A DNA stretch of 11,219 bases from JBEKTY01 sp049515555. GTDB lineage: Bacteria > Planctomycetota > Planctomycetia > Pirellulales > Thermoguttaceae. The stretch is from positions 1 through 11,219 of the forward strand of contig JBEKTY010000218.1 in assembly GCA_049515555.1 (NCBI GenBank), in the 5' to 3' direction. Shown piece after piece: positions 1-9,537 of the stretch; the first letter of the stretch is position 1; each line of letters begins with the position of its first letter. The notes below the pieces were generated by a model. The model worked only from the letters and a program-made list of their open reading frames with translations. It was not told where the DNA came from and did no database searches. The position numbers and the translations under genes were made by a program.

Positions 1-2
1 GA

Positions 3-140
3 GAGGGCAAACACACTATTCTCTCTAATGGTGAAAAACGCCTGGCGATTCCCCGGCACAATCCCATCAACTCTTTCACTATGGGCGGAATAGCACGCGT
101 CGCGGGGCTGACGCCGGAAGAGTTCCTGAAGCTGTTATAG
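3..140 (+). CDS. hicA: HicA-type toxin, C-terminal fragment (cut by window edge)
   Basis: The frame is open from the left edge to a TAG at 138-140 and encodes about 45 residues with no start in the window. The piece begins EGKHTILSNGEKRLAIPRHN and ends in AGLTPEEFLKLL. This matches the end of HicA/YcfA-like mRNA interferases: a G-x-H element holding the presumed catalytic His, a PRHNP strand, then a short helix ending in EEFL.LL. HicA toxins fold like a double-stranded RNA-binding domain and cleave mRNA; the partner HicB antitoxin usually lies next to them. Here nothing follows on the + strand, so any hicB must lie upstream, outside the window. The gene ends 3 bases from the convergent stop of the beta-helix gene. 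Family assignment is from motif recognition only; whether the full gene is intact cannot be seen. Confidence 0.75.
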   Translation, partial: EGKHTILSNGEKRLAIPRHNPINSFTMGGIARVAGLTPEEFLKLL

Positions 141-143
141 CCC

Positions 144-2327
144 TTACTCGAAGGTCTTCAGTACCGGCGGCAGGTCGCGGGTCAGCTCGGGCGGGCGGCT
201 GCGGCCGGCCTTGGAATAGTCGAACGGCTTGAAGCCGATCTGCCCGGCCGGCGAGTCTTCCTGGAGGTGGAAATCGGCCTGCTGGGGTGAGACGAACTTC
301 GGATCGGCCACCAGCGAATGTTCATCCTGGCCCCGCTTCTGCCGCCACTGGTCCAGCGTCAGTCCGCCGGGGAAGCGGATCGCCTTGCCCGAGGCGTCCC
401 AGTACAGATTGTGATCGAGCTGGAATTTGTCGTCGTTCCAGTTGCTGCCCAGAAGCGGGCTGCCGTTGTCCCAATACACGATGTTCCGCTCGAAGAAGAA
501 CGACAGGTGCGGCTCGCTGCGTGTTCGCTGGAGCTGCTGCTCGGCGCCGAAGGCGAAGATGTTGTTCCGGAAGCGGTTCTCCTTGCCGTAGTGCTGGTGG
601 AAGCCGCCGGTCTTCGTGCGGTAGACGAGGTTGTTCTCCATGACGATGCCGCTGGAGCCCTCGTCGGTATACAGCCCCCAGCCGCCGTAGCTGAACGACT
701 GCACGTCGTGGAAGCAGTTGTCGTGCACGCGGGTGCCGGGCGAGGGGCCCAGCGTGTAAATGCCGCCCATGTCTGAAAGCACGTGCTGGCCCAGGGTGTG
801 CACGTGGTTGAAGCCGATGTCGTTGTTGCGGGCGAGGCTGGGCCCGTAGCCCCACACCCAGCCCACGGAGATGCCCGTGTAGTAGAAGTCGAAGATGTCG
901 TTGTGCTCGACGACGTTGTCCGGGCTGTGGCCGATCCAGACGCCGACGGCGGCCGAGTGCAGCCGGCCCCCGTGGGCGATCAGGCACTGCCGGACGACGT
1001 GGTGCGCAACCGGGTCGGCAGGCTCGGCGATGGGCCAGCCGGGCTGCCCGGCCGGGCCGGCGGTGTGCCCGATCTTCACGCCCCCGCCGCCGAGGTCCAC
1101 CATTTCGCAGCCCTCGACCGTGTTGTCGCGGCAACCCTGGCCGAAGGCCATGGCATAGCCGCCCACGTGGCGGACGGCGCAGTCTTCGAGCACCACGTGC
1201 CGCGCGGCGACGGCCGAGATCGCGGCGTCCAGGTTGATCTCGGCCTGGGGGAAGCTCTGGCCCCGCTCGCTCAGCGTCCAATTGGCGTGCGCAAACGACA
1301 GGCCGCGGAGCTCGACGTGCTCGACCCATCGCCGCCCGGGCGCGTCGCCGGCAAAGGTCACCAGCCGCTCCAGCCGCGGGGCGACGAGCACGGTTTGCTC
1401 CGGCCGCTCGCCGGGCAGGGGCACGTAGGTCAACTGCCCGCTGGGCCGATCGAGGTACCATTGGCCCGGCTCGCCCAGGGCCTCGCGAACGTTCTCGACC
1501 AGGAAGCGGTAGCCCTTGGGAAAGGCCGCCCAGCGGCTCAGGCCGCTGGTGGTGCCGACGAACCGGACGGCGTGCGCCGCCGGGTCGATCTGGGCAATCC
1601 GCATTCGCGAGGCGGTCCACTCGTGGAAGGCCAGCACTTCCACGTCGTGCAGGTTGGCCCAGTCGGCCCGCAGCTCGTCGCCCGAATAGCCGAAGCCGTC
1701 GAAACCCTGCTTCTGCCCTTGCGGGCTGGGGGGCAGCTCGGCGGCGACGTGGTAGTAGCCGTGGCGGGGCAAGCGCGGCCGCGGCCGCCGCTGATCGTTC
1801 ACGAACAACTGGGCGAACGACCATTTCCCGCTCCGCACCTCGGCGATCGTCGTCCGCCAGCGGCCGTCGGCCTGGACGGTCAAGCCTTCGAGCTTCACGC
1901 CGCCGCTCACGAGCGGCCGCTCCTGGCCGTAGGCCTGGTAGACAATCGGGGCCCGCTGGGTGCCGGAATCATCGGGTCCGAACTCCAGCGGCCGGGCCAG
2001 GAAATACGTTCCCCCGCGGATGGCCACGACGATCGGCCGCTGCCGGTCCGCTTCGGCCCGCTTCAGTTCTCGCACGAGCTGCCGGGCCCGGTCGAGGGTT
2101 GCCAAGGGGCCGTCGGTCTGTGTTGGATTGGGTCGGGAAAGCCGGCCCGACCAGGCGTCGTTGCCATGTGTCGAGACGTACAGGTCGGCCTGGGGCTCGG
2201 CCGCGGCCAGCGGCCCGCCACAGGGCAGCACCGCCCAGAGCAGCACCGCCGACACCGCCGCCGGCCCCGCCAGACGGTTGGTCACAGCGAGTAACATTCG
2301 CCCGAGCAATTTCATCGTTAAGCCCAT
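144..2327 (-). CDS. Secreted right-handed parallel beta-helix protein, GH141-like
   Basis: The protein has 727 residues. The ATG at 2327 is chosen because AGAGGA lies 4 bases upstream and a signal peptide follows (residues about 5-44: basic start, hydrophobic stretch, then LAAAEPQ). A second ATG lies four codons downstream. The frame stays open further upstream, but only through repeat DNA. After the signal comes ADLYVSTHGNDAWSGR and GPLATLDRAR, the usual opening of secreted beta-helix carbohydrate-active proteins. Residues about 335-640 are Asn- and Gly-rich coils (EDCAVRHVGG, NNDIGFNHVH, ENNLVYRTK, RNNIFAFG). The segment DMGGIYTLG with YTDEGSS (Asp519, Asp555) resembles the active-site region of GH141 enzymes, which act on plant or algal polysaccharides. 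I infer an exported glycan-degrading hydrolase; the exact substrate and the GH141 assignment are tentative. The neighbouring LarA-like gene lies on the same strand but 470 bases away, so an operon is unlikely. Confidence 0.85.
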   Translation of the reverse strand: MGLTMKLLGRMLLAVTNRLAGPAAVSAVLLWAVLPCGGPLAAAEPQADLYVSTHGNDAWSGRLSRPNPTQTDGPLATLDRARQLVRELKRAEADRQRPIVVAIRGGTYFLARPLEFGPDDSGTQRAPIVYQAYGQERPLVSGGVKLEGLTVQADGRWRTTIAEVRSGKWSFAQLFVNDQRRPRPRLPRHGYYHVAAELPPSPQGQKQGFDGFGYSGDELRADWANLHDVEVLAFHEWTASRMRIAQIDPAAHAVRFVGTTSGLSRWAAFPKGYRFLVENVREALGEPGQWYLDRPSGQLTYVPLPGERPEQTVLVAPRLERLVTFAGDAPGRRWVEHVELRGLSFAHANWTLSERGQSFPQAEINLDAAISAVAARHVVLEDCAVRHVGGYAMAFGQGCRDNTVEGCEMVDLGGGGVKIGHTAGPAGQPGWPIAEPADPVAHHVVRQCLIAHGGRLHSAAVGVWIGHSPDNVVEHNDIFDFYYTGISVGWVWGYGPSLARNNDIGFNHVHTLGQHVLSDMGGIYTLGPSPGTRVHDNCFHDVQSFSYGGWGLYTDEGSSGIVMENNLVYRTKTGGFHQHYGKENRFRNNIFAFGAEQQLQRTRSEPHLSFFFERNIVYWDNGSPLLGSNWNDDKFQLDHNLYWDASGKAIRFPGGLTLDQWRQKRGQDEHSLVADPKFVSPQQADFHLQEDSPAGQIGFKPFDYSKAGRSRPPELTRDLPPVLKTFE

Positions 2328-2340
2328 ACGATCCTCTGAA

Positions 2341-2494
2341 AGTTTGTAGGGTGGGTCGAGTTTGTAGGGTGGGTCGAGCGGAGCGAGCCCCACCATTTTC
2401 GACGGACGACGGACGGGAGTGCTTCCGTCCGTCGTCCGTCGCCCGTCCTCCGTCGTGATTCCGGTGGGGCTTTTCTGCGCTCGACCCACCCTAC
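2341..2494. repeat. Nested palindromic intergenic element with tandem copy of one arm
   Basis: Outer arms of 17 bases are perfect inverted copies: GTAGGGTGGGTCGAGCG at 2364-2380 and its complement at 2478-2494. Inside these, GCCCCACC (2387-2394) pairs with GGTGGGGC (2463-2470). At the centre a perfect 16-base palindrome (2401-2416 against 2425-2440) has an 8-base loop. The left arm is preceded by a direct copy of its own sequence, TTTGTAGGGTGGGTCGAG, at 2343-2360 and again at 2361-2378. The structure looks like a REP or MITE-type element with an arm duplication. It lies directly upstream of the beta-helix gene and could shape its leader. No transposase or target-site duplication is visible. 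Confidence 0.8.
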
Positions 2495-2655
2495 CGTCTG
2501 TCACCTTCGGCCGCAGTGCCGACTGCCCGCAGTATAGCAAGGCGGCAGTCCGATGCAACCGTGCGACACAACCGCCCGTTGGCAAACCTGTTTCCTCCTG
2601 CTATACACGGGGGGATTTGCTTTTGGGGCTCGCTAATGGCAACTCGATCACTTTG

Positions 2656-2734
2656 GGTGGCACGCCCTGAGGGAAGAAGGGCGTGGCGAGGCGCGAAAAC
2701 CCACGCCCTTCGCGGGGCTCAGGGACGTGCCACC
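2656..2734. repeat. Second nested hairpin element, downstream of the LarA-like gene
   Basis: Outer arms GGTGGCACGCCCTGAG (2656-2671) and CTCAGGGACGTGCCACC (2718-2734) are inverted copies with one bulged base. The inner stem GAAGGGCGTGG (2676-2686) pairs perfectly with CCACGCCCTTC (2701-2711) around a 14-base loop. It begins 64 bases past the stop of the LarA-like gene, so it may also stop or stabilise that transcript, although there is no T-tract. It does not share its sequence with the element at 2341-2494. Confidence 0.7.
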
Positions 2735-2798
2735 GTCCGCCGTACCCTTATCCGCTTTAGCGAACGGCACACGGCGTGTGGCGTGCTACTTTCCACCG

Positions 2799-4106
2799 CT
2801 ACGCCTCGAAGCCTGCCGAGCGGCCGTAGAGTTTTTCGCGCGTGGCCCACAGGCCGGCCGAGGGCGTGGGAATGAAGAATACCCGCTCGCCGTCGGGCAC
2901 GTCGTTCCAGCCCGGTGTCATGCGGTCGGGCGGGTATTTGGTCAGCGTCTGGGCCAGATCGGCATAGGCGAAATGAACGCTTTCGATCTCCTGCCTCGAC
3001 AAGCCGGCCGGGGCATAGGTGATCGTAAACCGCCCTTCGGAGGAGCCGTGGATCAGGTGCGCGGCGGCATGGGCCAAGTCCCGCAGTTGCGGGTCGCTGC
3101 GGTAGGCCGCCATGGCCCGGGGCGTGCCGCAATAGCCGTACTTGCGGATCAGGGCGTCCACCTCCGGCTGCTCGCCGAAGCGCACCAGCCCCGGGGCAAT
3201 GACCACCAGCTCGCCTCCGTCGGCCAAGGCCATCCGCGTGCGGTACACCGCCTTGTTGGCCACCCAGGTGCTGAAGAACTCGTCGCCCTGCATCACACAT
3301 ACGATCTTGCGGATGGGCTCGTCCAGAATGGTGATGTTCTCGCGGCGCGACTGCCGGGCCGCTGCGAGGTATGTTTCCAGGTCGTCGCCCACGTACAGGC
3401 CGGTGGGCAGCAGTTGCCCCTGCGGATTGCGGGCCAGGACGATCTGTACGTAGAGGTCGGGCAGCCGCCCGAGATAATCTTCTTCTGCCTTGTTGAAGCA
3501 GGCCCGGATGGGCGTGACCAGCGTGCCCAGGTTGTTCTCGATGCCGCAGCAGGCGGCGGCCATGTGGGCGGCACAGATCGTCTCCTTGCCGCCCAGGCCG
3601 ATGAAGTAATTCTTATTGTGGTTGGCGAAGCCCAGCACTTCGTGCGGCACGACGTGCCCGACGTGGATGATCAAGTCCCAAGGCTCCTCCACGATTTTGC
3701 GGCTGAGCGCGATGGGAATCGACCAGTCGGCGGCCCCGCCGGTGGCCTGGCGGACGAAGTCGGCGGGCACTTCCCCCACCGCCACGCAACCGCCGCGCCA
3801 ATCGTGGGCATGGATCCGCTCCTCGGGAATAGCGCCGAACATGCGGCGGTTCTCTTCCGGCGTATGCGGCACGTGCTGCCCGAGCGTGGGGATTACGTGC
3901 ACCTCGGCCTTGTCGGCCAGCAGGTGATAGAGCAACTCGGTCAGGCGGCCGGCCCCGCTGTGGGCCCGCGTGATGTCGGGCGGCAGCAGCAGCACCCGCC
4001 GCGGCCGGTCGCAAATCCGCCGCCGCGCCTCGGCCACCGTCTGCCGCATCAGGGCCTCGAGCCGCGGGCTCGAAATCCCGTCCGATTTCTCAAAGAACCA
4101 AGGCAT
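2799..4106 (-). CDS. LarA-like protein (nickel-pincer racemase/epimerase superfamily, DUF2088)
   Basis: The protein has 435 residues, close to the 420-430 of lactate racemase LarA. The ATG at 4106 is chosen because GGAGGT ends 4 bases upstream; a TTG four codons further up would put this site inside the gene. Features expected of LarA are present: PPDITRAHS (43-50, Asp44 and Arg47, substrate and cofactor region), TLGQHVPHTPEE (74-85, His78), and HVVPHEVLG (151-159, His155) followed by YFIGLGGKETI (Lys174, the candidate cofactor-bearing lysine). LarA enzymes use a nickel pyridinium thioamide pincer to move a hydride at the carbon next to a carboxylate, racemising or epimerising 2-hydroxy acids. 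The substrate here is unknown; a sugar-acid epimerase is possible. No larB, larC or larE cofactor genes are in the window. No signal peptide is seen, so it is probably cytoplasmic. No close gene partner lies on the same strand. Confidence 0.8.
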   Translation of the reverse strand: MPWFFEKSDGISSPRLEALMRQTVAEARRRICDRPRRVLLLPPDITRAHSGAGRLTELLYHLLADKAEVHVIPTLGQHVPHTPEENRRMFGAIPEERIHAHDWRGGCVAVGEVPADFVRQATGGAADWSIPIALSRKIVEEPWDLIIHVGHVVPHEVLGFANHNKNYFIGLGGKETICAAHMAAACCGIENNLGTLVTPIRACFNKAEEDYLGRLPDLYVQIVLARNPQGQLLPTGLYVGDDLETYLAAARQSRRENITILDEPIRKIVCVMQGDEFFSTWVANKAVYRTRMALADGGELVVIAPGLVRFGEQPEVDALIRKYGYCGTPRAMAAYRSDPQLRDLAHAAAHLIHGSSEGRFTITYAPAGLSRQEIESVHFAYADLAQTLTKYPPDRMTPGWNDVPDGERVFFIPTPSAGLWATREKLYGRSAGFEA

Positions 4107-4325
4107 GTGGACCTCCAACTATGGGGATTGTGGAAGCCGTTCACGGGGACCGTCCCAGTCTTCGCGCCCGTAGATTACTATTACGGCGTCGGCGCTCAGA
4201 GAGATATGCTATCCGGGGCGCGGAGCAATGGCTAGCCGCCGGCCGCCTCACGGCCGTGGCCGCCAACATGTTCTCCCTTGCCCCGGCCGCCCCGCGGGCC
4301 TGGCTGCGAACCCGCCCGCAATGAT

Positions 4326-4703
4326 TCAGCGGCCCTTTCTGGAACGCCGCCGCCGTTGGGCTTCGATCACCCGCATGATCTTATCGACCGTTCGCGGGCT
4401 GGCCGTATGCTTGCCGGTCTCGATCCTCGACAGCGTTTCCTGACGGACGCCGGCCAAGTCGGCCAACCGCTGTTGGCTTAGGCCCACGCCCGTGCGGTCC
4501 CGAATCAGGTCTCGGGCCAGCGAGATTCGCGCGTACTGGAGTGCGGGAAATCGCCCGTGCTTGTCGGGCTTGGGCAGCGGGGGCAATTCCTCATCCTCGA
4601 CGGCCAGCGCCTCGCCGGCGCCGCGGCACAGCCGGTCATACTCGGTTTCCGGCAGCAAGACGAACCGCTTGCCCTCGACTTCGATCCTCTGCAATCCAAT
4701 CAT
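4326..4703 (-). CDS. XRE-type HTH antitoxin, partner of the RelE/ParE-like toxin
   Basis: The protein has 125 residues. The ATG at 4703 is chosen because GAGGG lies 7 bases upstream; the frame opens further up but inside the toxin gene. Residues 1-27 (MIGLQRIEVEGKRFVLLPE, then EYDRL) form the short beta-strand and helix segment often found at the head of antitoxins, followed by an acidic Pro-rich linker (34-48). Residues about 59-114 form a helix-turn-helix of the XRE/Cro type: LSQQRLADLAGVRQETLSRIETGKHTAS, then the closing helix. The tail is very basic (RRRRSRKGR). It starts 13 bases after the toxin stop, so the two are surely co-transcribed, toxin first as in HigBA. As is usual for this class, it probably neutralises the toxin and represses the promoter at 4975-5002, alone or with the toxin. 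Confidence 0.85.
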   Translation of the reverse strand: MIGLQRIEVEGKRFVLLPETEYDRLCRGAGEALAVEDEELPPLPKPDKHGRFPALQYARISLARDLIRDRTGVGLSQQRLADLAGVRQETLSRIETGKHTASPRTVDKIMRVIEAQRRRRSRKGR

Positions 4704-4716
4704 GCTTGCGCCCTCG

Positions 4717-4968
4717 CTAATCGTAGAAACGGCCACGATGCCCCATCCGTTCAATAATCACTTCGTCGCCTCGCACGCGGAACTGGAGGCGGTAGTCGCC
4801 CGTGCGGATCCGGTAACGCCCGGCGAGTTTACCCCGTAGCGGCTTGGCCCCGCTGACCTCGGGCCAGCGCCCCAACCGCTCGATTATCGCGGTCACCCTC
4901 GACTTGATCCTCTCGGGCAGTCTCCCGAGTTGTTCGGCGGCTTCGCGTCGCAGGGTTACGCTGGCCAT
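4717..4968 (-). CDS. RelE/ParE-superfamily toxin
   Basis: The protein has 83 residues, normal for the family. It shows the expected order: an N-terminal strand (MASVTL), two helices rich in Arg and Glu (REAAEQLGRLPERIKSRV), the KPLRGKLAGRYRIRTGDYRL core that marks RelE/ParE toxins, and a final strand with GHRGRFYD. RelE members cut mRNA in the ribosomal A site, while ParE members poison gyrase; the two cannot be told apart here, though the Arg-rich core and terminal HRxxxY favour a RelE-type nuclease. No Shine-Dalgarno sequence precedes the ATG at 4968: the only AGGAA is about 15 bases away and lies inside the promoter spacer. The promoter position suggests a leaderless mRNA. The antitoxin gene follows 13 bases downstream with its own ribosome binding site. 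Confidence 0.88.
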   Translation of the reverse strand: MASVTLRREAAEQLGRLPERIKSRVTAIIERLGRWPEVSGAKPLRGKLAGRYRIRTGDYRLQFRVRGDEVIIERMGHRGRFYD

Positions 4969-4974
4969 GATGTA

Positions 4975-5002
4975 ATTATGACATTTCCTAAGAACGGGTC
5001 AA
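4975..5002 (-). promoter_or_regulatory. Sigma-70-type promoter of the toxin-antitoxin operon
   Basis: Reading the - strand, TTGACC (5002-4997) and CATAAT (4980-4975) each match five of six consensus bases and are 16 bases apart. Only 6 bases separate the -10 box from the toxin ATG, so transcription should begin at or within a base or two of the start codon. AT-rich DNA of this kind stands out in this GC-rich window. Confidence 0.7.
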
Positions 5003-5035
5003 GCCGCATCCGGCGATGTCGTCGCTCGCGCTCCT

Positions 5036-5079
5036 CGACCGCCGGCTAATCGCTTGCATCCCGGGATGACCGGCGGGCG
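5036..5079. repeat. Hairpin between the uvrA-like gene and the toxin-antitoxin operon
   Basis: The arms CGACCGCCGG (5036-5045) and CCGGCGGGCG (5070-5079) pair with one mismatch. Between them lies the perfect 12-base palindrome CATCCCGGGATG (5057-5068). It starts 34 bases past the uvrA-like stop and lies upstream of the toxin promoter. There is no T-tract, so an intrinsic terminator role is doubtful; it may be a degraded intergenic repeat. Confidence 0.4.
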
Positions 5080-5112
5080 ATTCCGGCCGTTACGCCGCGA
5101 GCTTGCGGTTCA

Positions 5113-8310
<3,198 letters not shown>

Positions 8311-8353
8311 CGTACTCCCCCGAGCGACTCGATTACACAACAGCGAACCGCTC

Positions 8354-8359
8354 ATTATA
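8354..8359 (-). promoter_or_regulatory. Perfect -10 box (TATAAT) upstream of the uvrA-like gene
   Basis: In the 52-base gap before the uvrA-like gene the - strand reads TATAAT, an exact sigma-70 -10 hexamer, 44 bases before the ATG. No convincing -35 box lies 16-18 bases upstream (the sequence there is TGCCCG or similar), so it would be a weak or activator-dependent start. No LexA-type box is seen. If real, it lets the uvrA-like gene be transcribed separately from the ParB-like gene. Confidence 0.4.
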
Positions 8360-8362
8360 GCG

Positions 8363-9064
8363 TCAGGGATAGTAGCCGGGCAGGTCCTGGGCCTCGGGCA
8401 AGTGACTGATCTTGAGCGCCGCCTCGACGGCGCGATCGAAATCGCCGGGCGCCGACCCGATCGTGATCCGGCTGCGGAAGTACTTGGCCCATTTGAATTC
8501 GGCAAACGACGCATTGGTCTTCCGGTATCCCCCGCGCTTCCGCACCGCCCACGCCAGGGCCCGGTACGGATCGTCGCTCAACTCGGTGACTTTCCGCGGC
8601 AGCCGATCGGGCTCGAGCGGGCCGCGCCCCTCGTTGTCGTAAAGGTAGACCCAGCCGTGCTGCCGCATGTTCTTCCAGAACTCGGCGGGGCTCAAGTCGC
8701 GCCAATTGGCCTCGATGCGCGCCTCGAAATGGTCCGTCACCCGGTGTCTGACGAGCGCCAACGCGAGATGGTGGCCGTCGATCAGGTAGGGCACTCCGCC
8801 GGGGCCCACGACCAACAGCGGCAAATGCTCTTCCATGTACTTCTTGAACTTCTTGGGACTCTTGCCGACGATGTTCTGGGCACGCTCCTCGACCTCGCGG
8901 TAGCCGACGGCGAACTGCGTCGGCCGGAGCGCTTCGATGGCCACAACGCACCGACTCTTGGCCGGCAGGCTCGGATCGAAGGGCGGCGTATCGGCAGCCC
9001 GCGCCAACGCGAAACATGCCAGCCAAACAAGGACCGGGCCGACGGCGACTTTGCGGCGCAGCAT
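8363..9064 (-). CDS. Secreted ParB-like protein (ParBc_2 type, putative nuclease fold)
   Basis: The protein has 233 residues. The ATG at 9064 is chosen because GAGGAG lies 7 bases upstream and a clean signal peptide follows (residues 1-23: MLRRK, hydrophobic core VGPVLVWLACFALA, cut near ARA/AD). The mature part carries the ParB/sulfiredoxin-like core: LRPTQFAVGYREVEERA (46-62), then VPYLIDGHHLALAL (91-104) with Asp96, His98 and His99 where ParB-like enzymes bind nucleotide. These features match the ParBc_2 family of exported proteins, whose function is not known; it is not a chromosome-partitioning ParB, having no HTH. The C-terminal half (110-230) has no motif I recognise. It lies 52 bases upstream of the uvrA-like gene on the same strand and could be co-transcribed with it, but an exported protein is an unlikely repair partner, so the pairing is probably incidental. 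Confidence 0.78.
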   Translation of the reverse strand: MLRRKVAVGPVLVWLACFALARAADTPPFDPSLPAKSRCVVAIEALRPTQFAVGYREVEERAQNIVGKSPKKFKKYMEEHLPLLVVGPGGVPYLIDGHHLALALVRHRVTDHFEARIEANWRDLSPAEFWKNMRQHGWVYLYDNEGRGPLEPDRLPRKVTELSDDPYRALAWAVRKRGGYRKTNASFAEFKWAKYFRSRITIGSAPGDFDRAVEAALKISHLPEAQDLPGYYP

Positions 9065-9247
9065 GGGAGTGCTCCTCACGACCCTGGACCGCAACCATGA
9101 AATCGAGCGATCACGACAGCGATCACGATCACAATGAACAAGCCCCAATGACCCTTGAGAGCTGACCATTCTCCACCACTTCCGATTGGTCGTGATCCAC
9201 TCTCCGATGGTGCTATGGCAGGCCCCGGTTTCCCTTCCACAGCCCCC

Positions 9248-9276
9248 CTTATAGCCGGAATCGTAGGCGTTGCCAA
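9248..9276 (-). promoter_or_regulatory. Sigma-70-type promoter of the ParB-like gene
   Basis: The - strand reads TTGGCA (9276-9271), a 17-base spacer, then TATAAG (9253-9248); each box matches five of six consensus bases. Transcription would start near 9241, leaving a leader of about 175 bases before the ATG at 9064. That leader contains the GCGATCACGA direct repeats. Confidence 0.6.
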
Positions 9277-9372
9277 GTCGGAGCCCCGATGGCGACCTGG
9301 TTTGAATTTTATGAAAATCGGGCGCCGGTTGGCCGCGGATTGGGTAAAATGGGATGTTTGCCCGGAAAATGG

Positions 9373-9412
9373 TTGAACAATTCCTCAATTTCGATTATTA
9401 GATATAAGTTAG
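9373..9412 (+). promoter_or_regulatory. AT-rich island, possible promoter region of the HlyD-like gene
   Basis: A stretch beginning TTGAAC (9373-9378) and running through TTCGATTATTAGATATAAG is strikingly AT-rich for this window. TTGAAC with TATTAG (9396-9401) gives a 17-base spacer but only four of six matches at -10; TATAAG (9403-9408) is a better -10 box but too far away. A promoter somewhere here is plausible; its exact boxes are not certain. Confidence 0.35.
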
Positions 9413-9490
9413 GCGGGAAGGCAGACAGACAGGACCGGCGCTGCGCACGGCGTCGTCCTGCGGCGCTATGCGTGGGGTTCGGTGTTCTAC

Positions 9491-9517
9491 CCCAGCGTCC
9501 TCGAGGGGCTCGCTGGG
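9491..9517 (+). repeat. Hairpin in the leader of the HlyD-like gene
   Basis: CCCAGCG (9491-9497) and CGCTGGG (9511-9517) are perfect inverted copies, with the palindrome CCTCGAGG (9499-9506) between them. It ends 20 bases before the first possible start codon of the HlyD-like gene, so it could affect translation initiation. No known riboswitch or attenuator pattern is seen. Confidence 0.4.
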
Positions 9518-9537
9518 ACGAGACACGGGCTACCTTG

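Larger units (their letters stand above)
2328..2798. other. 471-base intergenic region made largely of inverted repeats
   Basis: This is the gap between the beta-helix gene start and the LarA-like gene stop. It holds two independent nested palindromes (2341-2494 and 2656-2734), listed separately. The open frame that runs through it in phase with the beta-helix gene encodes a low-complexity, Arg/Pro-rich stretch with no domain and is not taken as coding. The segment 2500-2640 shows nothing recognisable. Confidence 0.6.
9065..9537. other. Divergent intergenic region between the ParB-like and HlyD-like genes
   Basis: This 473-base gap separates divergent genes. It contains the leader of the ParB-like gene with a 10-base direct repeat, GCGATCACGA at 9107-9116 and 9119-9128, and part of a third copy after it. 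It also holds a - strand promoter (9248-9276), an AT-rich island at about 9373-9412, and a hairpin at 9491-9517. A short - strand frame here ending at 9076 would encode a hydrophobic tail (LFIVIVIAVVIARF), but its only ATG lies upstream of the predicted transcription start, so I do not call it a gene. Confidence 0.5.

Noticed and set aside
322..1824. Long - strand frame of about 500 codons overlapping the beta-helix gene
   Set aside because: It is Arg/Ala/Pro-rich with no domain and lies in a different frame of a gene with clear family motifs; it is a by-product of high GC content.
783..2294. Long + strand frame antisense to the beta-helix gene
   Set aside because: No recognisable domain and no ribosome binding site; its openness follows from the codon bias of the real gene on the other strand.
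2727..4235. + strand frame of about 500 codons antisense to the LarA-like gene
   Set aside because: The opposite strand encodes a protein with LarA motifs; this one has none and spans both gene boundaries.
4107..4325. Possible extra gene between the LarA-like gene and the antitoxin
   Set aside because: Only short frames without ribosome binding sites or domains occur in these 219 bases; a weak GGGGAC/GTCCC palindrome near 4145-4157 is the only structure I see.
9076..9276. Small - strand frame ending in a hydrophobic stretch (LFIVIVIAVVIARF)
   Set aside because: Its only ATG is upstream of the predicted transcription start, there is no ribosome binding site, and the hydrophobic run comes from the GATC-rich direct repeats. 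A shorter product from a TTG or GTG start cannot be excluded.
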